This document shows positions 23,755-38,700 of a stretch of 64,000 bases of DNA, one piece after another. Origin of the DNA: Phalacrocorax aristotelis (taxonomy: Eukaryota; Chordata; Aves; Suliformes; Phalacrocoracidae); NCBI RefSeq assembly GCF_949628215.1, contig NC_134311.1:13206582-13270581 (forward strand). Direction: 5' to 3'. Each line of letters begins with the position of its first letter. Position 1 is the stretch's first letter. The position numbers and the translations under genes are program-made. The notes below the pieces were generated by a model. It had not been told where the DNA came from. It made no database searches and was given only the letters and a program-made list of their open reading frames with translations.

Positions 23755-26700
23755 CTGGCAGATAAAAAACAAAAACAAAACCATAAATCTTTATTGGTTT
23801 ATCTTTATATAAGAACAGGCAGAGAAGTCAAGACATGGAAGAATCACAGGTCAAATGCTTTGATCAAACTTGTCAAGCACATCTCATTTCCACAACACAG
23901 TGGCCACTGACAAGAAAAGCCACTACTGGCTGCAAAAAGGAAGCATGTGCTGAAATCCCATCTTGAGAAGCACTGTGATCCCTGTAGCTCTCCACTCCTG
24001 GACCCTGAGTTGTGTGCAGGATACCATGCAGCTGCAGAGATATCCTAGAAGAATCATGACACTTGCTTTCCTCTGAAGCCACATCTACTACCAGGAGAGA
24101 GTTCAGCCCAGGGCAGAATTGTACCACCACTCCCATTCTTCAACACATCTTCTGCTCACACAGGTATAATTTTCTATTACTATCTCTTTCATCCAGCCAC
24201 CTGTGCTTGTAACCTGATTTACTACTGAGCCAAGAATTCAAAAATTATTTTTAATAGGTATTTATGCATCTTGTTAAAAAGAATTCTGCAGTATTTTAAT
24301 CCACTTATTTAAAAGACATCTATTTTAGTATTCTCGTTCACTCACAAGTTTGCCCTTGCTATAAACAGACAATTAAGGGGAGCTCAGCAAAGTTCCTAAT
24401 CACATCTCGGTATTTTTTTGCAGTATGCTTACAGTGCAGGAATTAACCAGGGACCAGTTACTCCACCAGTCTGTGGCAGAGATGTGGCCCCAACCAGAGT
24501 TATGCCCCAGCCCCACACTAGCCGTCAGAGAAGCCATGCTGCTACCACCTACTGCTGCTCCCAAGGTGTGCTCAGTCCTCCAGCCACAAAGCTTCTCTAT
24601 CCAGCATGTCCCTGCCCACAGCCTTCCAAACCGAGACACGAAACTTACCTGTAGGAAGATCTGCTGCAACCTCTCTATACAGCTCTTGTACCAAGGTGTA
24701 AATACATCAATTCCACCAGTTTCACAGCGCACTAAGTGCTCAGTTAACAACATAATGAAACGCTGCAGGAGAGGAAAACACAATACTTTTTCAGTCTCGT
24801 CAAATGAAAGCAGGATCCTAACCTCAGATGAGAGGATCTAGCGGACAGAAGCCTTGAACAGCAATGTGAGAATAATTATTTTGTTTGGCAAACACTGAAT
24901 TTAGTAAGCAAATAAAATCCAGTTACCTTCTGGTTGTTCAGGAAACTGTATGCTAGCAGAACTCTGCTGTTCCTGAGCACTTGAAACTGAACAGAACCTG
25001 CTCAGAAGGAACCTTTGCAGTGGGATGACCTAGACTGACTCTAACCGATAGCAAACCCACCAACCCTTTCCCGCCGTCCAAGAGGATGTCTGAAATACAG
25101 GTGCCCCTGAAAGCTCATAAATCCAGTCACTTTAAAACCTGAAAGTGAGGAGAGACTTTGCCCATCGTTACCTGGAATATAACAAGGAAGAGATTCTTTT
25201 GCTCGCTCTGGGCTGACTCTACTTTCTCCTGCAAGCGCTCTATCTGCTCCTCTAGCGGTCCATCTTCCCGATCGCTGCTTCGGTCATCGTCGTCGTCATC
25301 ATCATCACTGTCTCGCTGTAAGTGACAACACCACAAGGGTAACTAACAACCTGGCTACCTGTGGGTACTGTTAATGCCCTCTGGTTCCGCACATGAAAAG
25401 GCCTGCAGAGCAACTAAAGAGCAGCAACGGAAGCTGCTCTGTAGCTTGGCAAGTATTTTGAAGGACATTTACTTTGAACATAGGTCAGGAAAGAAATTTT
25501 GAATGAAAAATGCCAATATAGGAAAGCCCCGGGGGGAGGGGGACACACACACTAACACAAAACCCCACAAGGTTCCAGAGAAACCAGTGCAAGCTTAAAG
25601 GTTTTTTACTAGCTTTTTTTTAGTAAAAACACATTAAAAAGTAATACCCCCGCTGACTTTATCATTACCAGATAATAAACCACTTTTTTTTTTTTAAAAA
25701 AAAAAAACCAGTGTAGATTTTTAAAAATTGTATCCACTGCAGCAGGGCAGGTAATTAATTCAGCGAACAATTCTGAAACCTCATGGCCAAAAAAAATAAA
25801 GCACTTCTGTACAAGAACTCAGGTGAATCTGGCTGGTTAGCACAAAAGGAAGACTAGAGACTGTAGCCCATGGTGTTAAAGTGGGGACTCCCTATATTCA
25901 CGATCAAAACGGATGCTCTCAGACTAGAACAGATCAGCAAGGAAACCAAACTCCTAACTAGGAACACTGCGGGTCCTCATTGCCTCAAAACTGAAACAAA
26001 ACAACACAGCAACCACCAAAACCACAAAATACCCGTAAGTACTAGTCTTGAGAGCTCAGGTAATGAAGTCTTACACAAGACTAGAATGTATACAGGAGGA
26101 AAGGCAGGATCTGATGGATTACGGTACGCTCAAATACAGATGTTGCTTCAGTCTCATAGGATTGATTCTGTGCCAAAATTACCCAAAAATTAACAGCTCA
26201 AAACTTCAAATATTTGTGAAAGGAGCATGTGCAGCTTGTGACAAATATAGGGCCATGTGTTAACTCACCTACCACATAACAAATGAAACTCACAATTGGA
26301 ACGTAGTTACAGCTCTGAATGAGCATAAAAAATAAAAATGATTTACCAAAGCAAGTGAGAATTTAATTTTATTCTCTCTATAGGAATTTGCTTCTTCCCC
26401 ATCTACATGTTTCCTGAACTCAAAATGCTAAAGGACCAACAGAACTTAAGAGAAATCATGTAAGCCTTGGACTCATTCTGTAGTAAGGCAATCCACTTCC
26501 TGATGGGGACACCAAAATTTGACAGCTTACTTCCTCTAAAAGGAATGGTCATGCAGCAGAGCAACAGCCTGCAGAACTACTCACTGTTGCATCCAAATGT
26601 TTCTTCCTGGCACAATACTCATTTAAAGTACCCGGTAATAAAGAACTGCAGCAAGAGACAAGTACAGAAATGAAAACACTGGTATATTTGTTTAGAGACG

Positions 26701-29700
26701 CCAGAGATGCTCTTTGCCTCACAGTAAGATCAATGACTGCATCTAGGTCTTCAATAATCACAGGCATTTATTAACTGCTGATCAATGTAAATTGAGGATG
26801 TAAGCAACTTGGATGGCTGTTGCTGGGAATGAAGGAAACAAGATGAAGGGGCTGGGATGAACTGACACTGGCAAACAGTGAGGTATTTGTGATCTCTCAA
26901 CAGAAGCTTCTGGAAAAATGACTGACTTGTGCAGGTTTCTTCAAAAACCATCAGCAGCCTCTGTGCCATGTGCCAGATTCTGACATGGACTTTGACCAAA
27001 GTTTTGGAGCTAGACTACATACAAAGAGTGAAATACTCTCTTGCTCTCTGCAACTCTCAACATGTTCATAAGCCCCACCTTTTGCAGCTGCCACAGAAGA
27101 CACTCTCACACCCTATTCTACTGTCCCACTCAGGACAACTGAACACAACAGCAGCTGCTTGCTGGTCAGTTTGTTGTATATAGTAACCCAGATCATGCAG
27201 AGGTGTTCTGAAAAATAAGCTGGAAGAAGGAAGTGACAGATGCCAGTGTCAGAATCCAGCAGCATCCATCAGAAGAACAGTAACAGCCAAATTTTCAATA
27301 GCAAATAGCTGTTTCCGTGCACTTCTGCATGGAAGCCACAAGAGTACTCTTTAACAGAACTTACTGTAAATAATTCGTAACTTTTCTTATTGTTATATAA
27401 TCAGGTAATCGGAATTCAGATTGGAAGGCAAGTGGAAGACATACTCATATTGGAAGAGAAAACTGTGAGAGAGAGCTTGAACAGAACAAACACATATGAA
27501 TTCCCTTAAAAGATTTTACTGAATTCTTCGGTTATAGCTACCATTAGAAAGGTAGACTGAGAACAGGCATCCAGTTTTTGATGTCTTAGTGCTACAGACA
27601 ACCACATGTCTGCAGACGTGTTTCCTGATAAATGTATTTGTTCAGACCTTCCCAAAACCAACCACGTGCCAGTCTGACAGCATGCTGGTTTGTATAACTT
27701 AGCTTGAAATAATAAAAATTACCAACAAATTACTCACTCTTTTGTGCTGCCTGGCCAGTCTTGCCTTAGTCTCCTCCAGTTCTTTGTGAATCTTCAGAAC
27801 ATGCTTATTCATCTTACGAATTGTGGAATGTAAGATCTCCCAGATATAAAACCTAGGAAAGACATAAAGCTCAAAACACTACATTACATGCTAGTCCAAG
27901 ATATAAAACTATATATTGTTTCTTACAGAAAAAAATTCTCTGGGAGAATTAAAAGAAAAACAACTTAATATCATCTAAGACACCTACTAGAGTGAGCAAA
28001 CACTTGGCATATAGGAAAGCATACCTGTAATGTAATAAAGCTTAACAACCATTTCTACCCTTTTTTTTTGCAGTACGTTTACAAACCAGCATTGTATTTC
28101 TTACTCTTACTGCAAGACTACCAACCTCAAATTGACTTCTCAGACCAAACACTTCTCCTGTTCTCAGTAAGCAATGCATCAATAGTGGCACAAGTTACAC
28201 ACCTCAAGCAAAGACCAGCACCACACTAAGCCAGCAACTATTTAACACACAGCAACAGACTTTGTCAAGAAATAGTTCCAGTGTTGTTCTGCTTTGGCAG
28301 GCTTAGAGACTACTTGCAAAATGACATACTAGCAACATTCTTGCACTGCCATGTAAACATTCATACCTCAACTCAGAAAGAAAAATGTTGAAGTACATAT
28401 TTTGTAGAAGGAGCAAAAGCTTAATTGTACCTTTTGCTTCCACTGCGCAGTTTTCATAGATTAAACTATGTACTGGCCACTTAAAATAGTAATTCAGAGA
28501 CAAATAACAACTCAAGACAAATTCTTGTTACCTAGTAAAATCATGTGCAAGCTCTGAAGAGAAGATCCAATTTGCTACTGCAGCACAGTCAACAATTTGT
28601 GTCCGAATCATCTTGTCCACAAGCACAGCAATCATCTATATTTTGTGAAAGACATGTTAGTAATTCAAAATAAGAAAAGGGCTTGCACACACAATGTGTA
28701 AAGTATTCTAGCCTCAGATAAAACCATAGATGGTTTGGTGCAACTCTTCGTTAGTGATATTACTGGGTAATTTCACATACTTTAGGAAGCTGGGTAGTCT
28801 AGTCTAAAACTGCTCAAATTAGGGTTTCTATATTGATTACATAAAGTATTTTGATTTTGTTTAACAATGTTTTTTACTTCTTGTGAAAGTGATGTGTCAC
28901 TCTTTGTTAACATATATACTTCCATACAAAAGCAAAATATACAAGCAGCATAGCTGGAAGTGAGGCCTTAGAGACACAAGTCCTAGTATTTGACATCAAA
29001 GTGCTCAAACCAGAGCATATACACCTGTTGGATCACCATAATGAAGGAGCTACTGTTAGCTTACTCTCCTTGAAATGCAACAGTCTTCAAACATGACAGT
29101 AAGCTCTTCTCCACAGGAACTATTCATTTCAGGACAGAGCTAGTGCTGTGTAGTCAATGGAGGTGCCTACTTGCTAAAGGCACTGCCATGATTCTTGGGG
29201 GGCGTTGCAAGCAATCTAGCAGGCAACTGCAGAGAGGAGTTACTGACTGAAGCAGTTGCAAGCTGTTCAGAAAAAAGGCTTATCTTAGTTCCTCCTGTGC
29301 TTGAATGCCACAGTATCTAAGAACTACAGCCTGCACTGTATTTATCCTTACAACCACCCATTGTCAAATAAGGAAGTGCAACAAAGCTCCTTTTAAGGAA
29401 GGAAAATTAAAATAACTGAATGAATCATACAGAAGATTCAGCACTGAACTTTCAAGTCCCAGGATAGCATCCTATGCTCTATTTGTCTTTCTGTATTGCC
29501 AGGAAGAATTTCTGATTACTGAGGCTGATCTTCCAAGAAACACAGACCTAGGGCTTTGGGAAAAACATTTAATCTCTATGTTAAAGTTTCTCTTTATGAA
29601 GTCACCACCACAACCTTACTTATAGGTCCAGGGACTGCTGACTCCTATTGCTAAATCACTACCTGCAGCATAGATCGCTCATTAGCACAATCTGCCTTCC

Positions 29701-32700
29701 GAATACTGCTGATAGACTGAACCAAATCAAAGGGCATTCCCATAGATGTGGTAGTAGGGCAAGCGGCATGAAAACAGACTCTGGACAAGTTTCCTGCTGT
29801 CCAGGAACATTTCTTCTGTGTGCTTAGGAGGCTGGGGACTCAGGAAAAAGAAGTGCTTGGCCAGAAGCAAAAGACTAATGGCAATAATGCAAGAGAGGAA
29901 AATTTAAGTTCCATGATCAAGTAGAACCACAGACCTCCATAACTTTTGCACTTGATATTTTTAAAGCATCTGAATTTATTAATAAAAATCTAACATGACT
30001 GTTTAGCTTGGGTTTGAAACTTCCATCTCAGTTCAGTCATGCTGCAATACAAAGGCATGGAGAGGAAGAGGATACGGATATTAGACTGCAGTAATGTAAT
30101 TTCTTCTGATCCAGTAAAATGGCAGTAAGAAGTAGGTCAGACTGTAATCGTCACATTTTCAAGGCCAGTAATTTGGGTAGGAAGTTTAATATATTAAAAA
30201 ATCTTGCTTTTTGGATGTTTTTACTCTACTTAGAAGAGAGATGACATCTTGCATAGGTATCTTCTAGGTGTCCAGCTTTTCCCCTAGGGAATGGGCCACA
30301 GGTCCAGTAGCAGATGCAAGGATTACCTCTCGTTCTCAGTGGCATCGCTTCTGAAAGTCTTGCCTATTCAGCTGTGAGGTACAGTTCACTTTCAAGCACA
30401 ACAAAGTGCAACACAAATACACCAGTAAGGAATACGTGAAATAATTAATGCAGACAAATTCAGCTAGAGTTCCTTATCGATTTCTATTTATAGAAGAATG
30501 ACAGCTGAGGGAGAAAACAACTGCTGTGAAGAAACCGAACAGCTTAAACAACAGAAGCATTTTTCATAGGTCTTTCAGGGTGTTATTTCCTCTGGCTCAA
30601 GAATGAACATAATCATGGCACTGTCAGACTGATCTGTTCTGAATAGCCACTGACTGCAAGCTCTACTCAGTCTGCCCACACCCAACAGTGACTCCAACAT
30701 GAGCTTTGTGGAATAACTGTATGGCTTTCACTAGCAATTGAAAAAAAAAAAAAAAAAAAGCCCCCAAACCCCCCAGGTTTCTCCATTTCTAAGAATGTTG
30801 CTTTTGATGAGATCTACACCTTATTTCAATTTTCACATGTACACTGCTTCCCAATTTTGAGCAGAAACATGATTTTAGCAAAAGTTTTTTCTCTTGTATG
30901 ACAAACAGCATAGTATGAATCTGAGTCAGAATGACAGCCTTTGTCTTTCCACAATGAACTCTGAGGAAGAGGAGGCCTCACTGATGGTATATATTTTATG
31001 TCCAGCCTTCATTTTAGGCACTTATAACAACAGTAAATACAATTTAAACCTTCCTTCAAATATGTTAACAACAGACAAGTTATTTTTTAATTATATAAAG
31101 CAAACTGTAATGTCTTTTATTAAATATGACCTCTGTGAGTTGAAGCTCACAAAGATACTTGACATTGCAACCTCTCACCTGTGGATGATTCTTCCAAACC
31201 TCATATACAACCCTCAGAACATGGAGTTTCCCCTCATCACTTTCAGCAAGCGTTTTGAAGACTTCATGAAACCTTTTAATAGATACAAGTAGTCAGTGGT
31301 AGGGTTGGGATCAAGTCAAAAGAGCAGCAGACACAAGGCCAGTGGTTTATATTGTCCAAAAGAAAATTTTGTGACTGTGCAGCAATACTCGAACAACTAT
31401 TCCCTGGAATACATAACCATCCTGAGCTAAAACAGGCTACAAAGGCATGACAGCTCCTCAAAGCAACTTAAATCTTAGTGGTGAACCTACTCCCTGAAGC
31501 TGGGCTACATTTCTTATACTCTTAAAAGCAGGAGGCACTTTCATGCTTCGTGCTGATCTATACACAGCTGGAGCAAAATTTGCTGCCTTTGGAGCCTTAG
31601 ACCTTCTTCCTCTGGATATGTGTTCCCATAACTTTAGACACTTACCCAATCTGCCTCTTTTTAAAGGAAATGCTGCTAAAAGCCTCTATTTTAGCAGAGT
31701 TATGCTGACTGCTACACACCATTCACAACCCAGCTTATTGTAATAGAATGACAAAGCATAAGAGGCTCTTTTTGATCTCATGGCTACCACCGTTGGTGTG
31801 CAGCAGTAAAAATACCATGGCTCTAAGTATTCACATCACCCTGCCTCTTGTACTACTGCTTGCAGGTGACTACCTACAGCTTCTTATCAACATTGCCTCT
31901 ATAAAGCTCCCAGGTGCTTGTTTTTGTAACAGCTTTATATATATTTAAGGAAGATAAAAAATAACTCATTAAGATGCATGTGACTACCTTTCATGTATCA
32001 AGACCACTTAAGAGCAGCTCCAAAGTACACAGAATTAAAAATTAGTTTATTTTATCTCATTTTGCTAAAAAGGTGCAGTAAATTCTTTAAAACTTAAAGC
32101 ATATCTTTAAGGGATGCACTCTGAAGTATTTTACAATGGATTTTACTGTGCTTTGGTAGATAAAAGAAGTCTGTACCAGTCTGCTTTGAAGTTTCTTTTT
32201 TTCTTTTTCTTTCATTTTTTATACAGACGCAACTGTTCTAGAGTCATAATCATAGTCCAAGATATTGTGGTGGGAGCTACCCAGTCATTCAAATGTAAGG
32301 AGAACCCCCTTGTTCCTCACCATAATCACCAAATCTGTAACTCTAAAATGGAGTAATGTTCCAAACCTGTCTCATTTGTCTGATGTACATCACATGGCTG
32401 TAATGTACAAATTTCTGTTAATTCCATTCACATATATAACCTAGCATTTACACCACCATTCCTTCAGTAAGTAGTGTCATTAGTTCTCCTAACCATATTG
32501 CATTGTGGAACACCTAAACCATTGCTGAAGCTCCCAGTCCAGTTCTTTTATCATGCATTCCACTGTCAGAACAAAATAGTTCTGTAAGCCCCAAAATAAT
32601 GCACATATTAGACTTACTTGGCCAGGGCACTGAAGGAGTGGCTGAAAGACTTTGCAGCTAGATGGAGCAGAGTTTGAACAAAGACTTCTATTTTCAGAGG

Positions 32701-35700
32701 GTTGAAGGTAAATCCTTCATCTGCAAGTTATTTAAAATTGAAACTATAAGTACTTCAAGTAGAGTATGTAAGCTACTCATAAAACTGTAGAGATAACTTA
32801 TGGTTTTAACTCATTTCACAAAAGAGCTTCATCAACAGGGGTTTTCAAGGCTGAGCAGGGAGCTACTAAAGACTTCCCAAAATGTGCAGACCTTCAGGCT
32901 CCCATTTTGCCATGGGGAAAACATGCAGAAAGAATTCCAGGTCACTGAAGAAGTTATCAGAAACACAGCCACGCTACCAACACACAACAACACTGATGGA
33001 CGGCAGCAGAGAAAGGCAGCAAAGGAAACTGCAGAGTTATGCATCAAGCTGAAGGCCTAGCAGGCCATAAAGGCAGGAGAGTGGAAGGTAAGGATGATTA
33101 GGGTACACCGGTTGACTATTTATAACATGGGAGAAGGGTCCAGCAAGCATGTATAGCAAACATGGGTGCTAGGAGTGAATGGTGCCAAGTCCCCTCCTGT
33201 AGCTGCAGCTACCTGCAGCTGAAGACAGGCAGGAGGGAGAGCACTCATTACTGTGTGGTGCCTAAAGCAAATTAGTAAACATGTTGGTGAATCCCAGGAC
33301 AAAAAACAGATCATTGCTGCTCTCTGCTTGTATAACAGAACACTTGCAAATATTACAGAAATACTGAAGCTGACCCCACTGTAAAGATCACTTCTTAATT
33401 CTTCATCTCGCATTCCTTCTCACCCCCTAAAACACGCAGGCTTTAGGAACCAATGCTCTCTGTGGCTGTGAAGCTAAAAAGAATGAGTGGAGTCCTATCG
33501 TGAGTTTGTTTTATGGAAGGCTATTGCCAGCATGCCAGCTATCTTATCTGTTGTGGGACAGCACCGAGGGAGGGAAGCTCCCACACTGGGCACGCGCCCG
33601 TAATCTCAAGCATGAAGATAACAGCACAAACTGCACTCTGTTGCTGAAGGCAAAGGAAATGTTAGATTCTTTATGCTACCTCTGTCAATAATCACACGAA
33701 AACACATCTCAAGCACCAGGTTAACTCTGTTACGAAAAACAGGCCTGTCTCTGCATGCAAGATGCTTACAACAAACCCTAACAATGGTGTATTATTTCCA
33801 CTTACTGATAAAGCAACTATTAGAAGGAAAAGCATACAGTTCTGTTAACCACCACACCCATAGCTCCAAAGGATGGCAGATCAGTCTACACACAAAAATT
33901 ACAGCCTGCCAAAGCCTAACAGCATGTATCTTACCATCATCATCATCCTGGTTTGGATTAGGCACGTCTTTTAAAATACTGAAGATTTCATCATTACTGG
34001 CCTTATTTTTAATTGCGATTGTTAAACAGAGTGCCACAGTATATCCAGGAAGAGACCCTAAACAAAAGCAAAGAGGTCAAAAATACATAAGAAGGCAAGT
34101 GAGTATTTTTAACATCAGTTTGCCTCTCAGAGAAACAAGTACACTTCCCAGCAACACCTTAAACTAGCTGTTTCCAACATCATTGTCCACACTACTATTC
34201 CATTAAACTTCTCAACACATTTCATGTTCTTAACATTATATTCAAAACTTAGAGTAGAACCTTCAGAGCTGAGGTCAGGTAATCACTCTCCTGTCTAAAG
34301 CTCTACTTCAGCATCCACCAATTTCTTGAAAATACAATACTTCCTTGGTTTTCCTCACTCTATCTTTGATGATGACTTTTACGCTTAGGATTGTGTTTAT
34401 TTTGCATAATAAAAGGAATAACAAGGTATTTCTCTACCTCAATCTTCACATCATCTGCTGCCTCCATATGCTTCATTAAACAAAGTTTACTGGCAATATC
34501 TTCTATTGTTTCAAGAAGTTCAAAAAATAAACCCCATATGACTTCATATGCTGACTTTTGCTTAGCATTGCGCTCAAACAGGGGAAATTGGAAAATTTAT
34601 CTATTTTAGACTTCTGGCAAACAATGATGCACAGCACCACAACCACCTCAGCAAGAGGAACTTCATGTATTTGGATTTTCTTTTCTTCATAAAGTAACAA
34701 ACGTGATTATATTACAGAGATCCAGGCTTAATATATATTAACTGCTCACATGAAACACATTTAGCCATATGAAAATCACGGGTACTTATTTCAGCTGTAT
34801 TCTTTTTTATGAAGACAACTGATATTCCAGTCAATCTAGTGTGCTTCCTTGCTCTGATACACTATTTTCTTTACCTTGACCCCTCAGTAACTTTAATACT
34901 TACTATTACTTTCATCTCCATATTTGTAAATACACACTGGATTAGCAGGGCTGAGGACAGAAAAACTTGCAGGAACAATGTCTATTATTCGCTGATGGTA
35001 GGAGAGTCTGGAAATAACAAGTTTCACAGCAGTAGAATTAAAATGGGAATAACACCAGGGCTAATTCTAAAGTGACTGCTTTATAATGGTTTTCCTGTAT
35101 TTAACTTTCATAGAACAAAAATCAGGATGTTTATGCAACAGAATGATAGTTTCTGCTAGGTAGTAAGAGCTAAGTAAACCAAACTTACTAGCACGTGCTT
35201 TCTGTTTGAACTCTTTGATGCTAGAGTTTCATCCTCACACAATTAATTTAGCCTGTGAAAAGATTTAGGGGCTGTCTGGTAGGATGTTTTATGCAAAAGC
35301 CTAAGATGTGCTGCAGAAAACTAGTAAGACATTGGTATTCAAAGCAGAAAAAATATTAAACTGGATGTCTTCATTTTACTTTCCAGCTTATTTCACTCCC
35401 ACTAAGGCTTAATTTTGCTAACACAGTTTTCAGTGAAATGTAAGAGTGCCACCAGAAAAATGGCATGTGTTTCGCAGCACAATACTTTCACACTTCCTAT
35501 ACTGAACTCACCCAAAAATGGATGAATGTTTTCCTGTAGGATACTGAATAACACAGGCTGTTTTAACATTTTGCTCCTTCTCTTTCCTATATCCCTCTGT
35601 CTCAACTATTTTAAGTTCAGTCCTGACTGTGTACTATTGTTGTAGGGTTTGGGGTTTTTGTTTGGAAGGTTGTTTGTGTATGTGTTTTATAGTCAATGAA

Positions 35701-38700
35701 CATCAGAGGCACCTAGAAGTATCAAGATTAGATTATCAGTTTTTAGTAGTACTAATGATCTGTTACCGCCATTTCTATGAATGCTGAATACTTTCCAAGA
35801 ATATTGCCTAAGGTCTATTTCTTTCCATGCCTATGATGAAGCATGTCTTTTTGTAACTACATGTGTGCATACCTAGGACAGATCTGCTCCACTTGTTTCT
35901 CCCTCTATCTAAAGTAGTACCCTAAGTGTCCTAAAATAGGTAAACCAGATTAAAATCATATGAACAACAGACTCATTTCTTAACTCAAACTGAATTGTAA
36001 GAACAGACACGCCTAAGACAAGAGTCAGGTTGAAAGGAAGCTGATAGTACCTAGAAGAACAAACTTTGCCTTGAATGCAACTATCAAAGATCTTAACTTA
36101 CCGCATGCACTTTTCCAAAACCTCTCTCACAAATTTGGGCTTGGGCTTTTCAAGGTCCTGAGTAAGGCAATCTGACCTATCAAATGATAGAATGCAATAG
36201 CTTTTAGCAAAAGAATTTGTGCTTTAGTCTCTTCTTGGCTTGGTCTAATAGGTACAAACCAATCATGGTCTAAGGACAACTGAGTGCTTGTCACTTAGTT
36301 TTACAGTGTAGGCAGTTTTAAGACAATGAGGTAAGTTTATCACCATTTCCTTATTGGCCATTAGCATTCTTGGAATCTCACCTCTGCGGGATATATTATC
36401 AAGTAGCTTCCCTTCCCCCACCAGATTAAAAATAATTTGTGTTTACAGTTAGCTGGCTTTCCCTTTCCTTAGGAAAGGAACCTTGTGGGATTTCATAGTC
36501 TGCTCCTCCCTCACAGGAATTTTTGAACTTCTGGCTGATTTCAAACACATTTCAGATGAAGAGATATCTCAAACACAGTCACTTGCCAGATGTGTGAAAA
36601 ATGGCAGCTTGTGAGAGAAACCCACAGAAGTGTTACCATCAAGGAACATCCAAGCAAAGACAAATCAGCTCTTTGAAGACTGCTGCCTGGTCAGTCAACA
36701 TGGACATATACAAGGATAGCCAGCAAGCACTTAACTCCACATGAGGACAACACAAGAAACTTAAGTAAAGCCAAAAAAATGTATCACAAGAAGGGCTGCA
36801 CTCCTCTCCACAAGGACACTGGGACAGATCAGCTATGGAAAGCATCTATTGTAGCAGGCTGTGGAAGTTACTGTAGGGAGGACTTCACCCCAAGGTGATC
36901 TCTCTTGCTACATGGGTGTCTGGAATAGAAAGCTCAGGGGAACCTGTGGCAAGACGTTGATGGAATCCAGGGACCTCCTGCTAGAGATGCAAGTTCAAGG
37001 TTTGGCATAGTAAGAACGGATGGCAGGGCCAGCTTTGACGTAATTTCAGGTGCTAGGATTTGGCAGGAGGGAAACAGATCACATGGTCTGAAGGGTAAAG
37101 GTTATAATGAAAGGTTTAGGGTAGGACAGAGAGCAAGATTACTGAATGAGTAATACAGGATACAAAGAGTCAGGGCAAATCATTAGAAGTAATTTGGGAG
37201 CCATTTTGGAAAATTTGCTAGCAGCTGATTGAGGGTGCGGTACAAATTAAGGAAATTGGATTTTGTCTTCCCCTACTTATGGAATACTAACACTCATTTG
37301 AGATTTATCGCAAAGTTCACCAGGGACAATACAGTGACTAAAGAGATCATCAAGATAATCTACCACTGAGTGGTGGTGAACAGATTAGGAAAGATCTCTG
37401 AAGAGCTGGAGGAAAGCAATTAACAGGGCCACTATGCTGTGACACTTCCTGGATAAGTCTGACATTTTAAAGTTTTTTACACTACAAGGTTCAGATCAAA
37501 AGGAAGAGAAACTTACCAGTCTTCCCAGCTCCAACGGAACTGAAAGTTGCTCAAGTGGTGAGAAAACCAGTTAATAAATCTTCATTAAAAAGAAAAGAAA
37601 GCTCCATTAAATGCCAGAAGTGCAGGAAAACTTTCAGTGGAAATTTTGTTATAAATGCATTCTACTTTACAAAGACAAGCTAAAACTCTAAAGCTATTAC
37701 AGTGTTAAACAGGCACTCACGTTGACAGATACAAAACACTGAGTTCGGAGAGTCAGAAAGAAGCCTTTATGGACAGACAGCCTGTCATGCTCTGTTGCTT
37801 CATACAATGAGATGACCCATTAAACTAACAATTAAAATGTAAACTTACTGTGAATATGCAACTTTCCCATTTTTGACGGGTAATTAACAGCTCTCCTACA
37901 CAACCCAGACTTCACTGAAAGGGCAAAATCACCAACACTCTCCTCCTCTGGCTGGCACATACACCATGAACTCCACTCCCAGACCACTAAGAAGCAGGCA
38001 TAGTACTAGACAACAGAGTACAAGGCAGCTACAAACAGCTTTAAACATGTAAAAGTTGTCACCAATCTTAACTGTCCTGTACAGACAGACAGTGTTGTGA
38101 CCTCTGGGGGAGTGGTTCTGGGAGGGAGAGGCAAGCAGTCAGTCCTCCACCTTCTCTTTAAATTACTCAAAGCCAGAGCCCAGAAAACATTTTGAATAGC
38201 ACCAAGAAGTTTTAACAAGGATTTCTGACTACTCTTTCCATAGCCTCTTCATTCTTCCTGTACGTTGGACATTGAGGAACATTTTTCACTGTCTCCAAAA
38301 CACATTTACCTGTCCACACATGTTGTATTCATTGTATCCAAACGCATGTAGAGCATTTCTGTGGCTTGTGCAAGCTGGAAGTTTCTTATTAAGGTTAACA
38401 GAAGAACACTAGATAAGTCAGAAGTTATTCCTTTCAATCTGTGAACAGAATGTCATCAACCTTTTATTGTGAAAGCTCCCTGGGTCTACTCCAAAATCAG
38501 GTAAATCACAGTAAGTCCACAGTGGAAAAAATGAAGTATATAGCGAGTTCTACTCTTTAGTACCAGTCTGTCTTTCTTCCATTATTGCAATGAGACTGTT
38601 GGCTTCTTCCACAGAAAGCCAGAATTCACATCATGCAACAAGGAAAACCGCACTGATATGAAGAGATATCAGCCTCCTTATGGAGTACTTCTGTAATCTC

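Noticed and set aside
30741-30759. A-run of about 19 bases in NCBP1 intron 18 as the tail of a processed pseudogene
   Set aside because: The sequence before the A-run matches no gene I know and there is no flanking duplication, so it is treated as a simple homopolymer.
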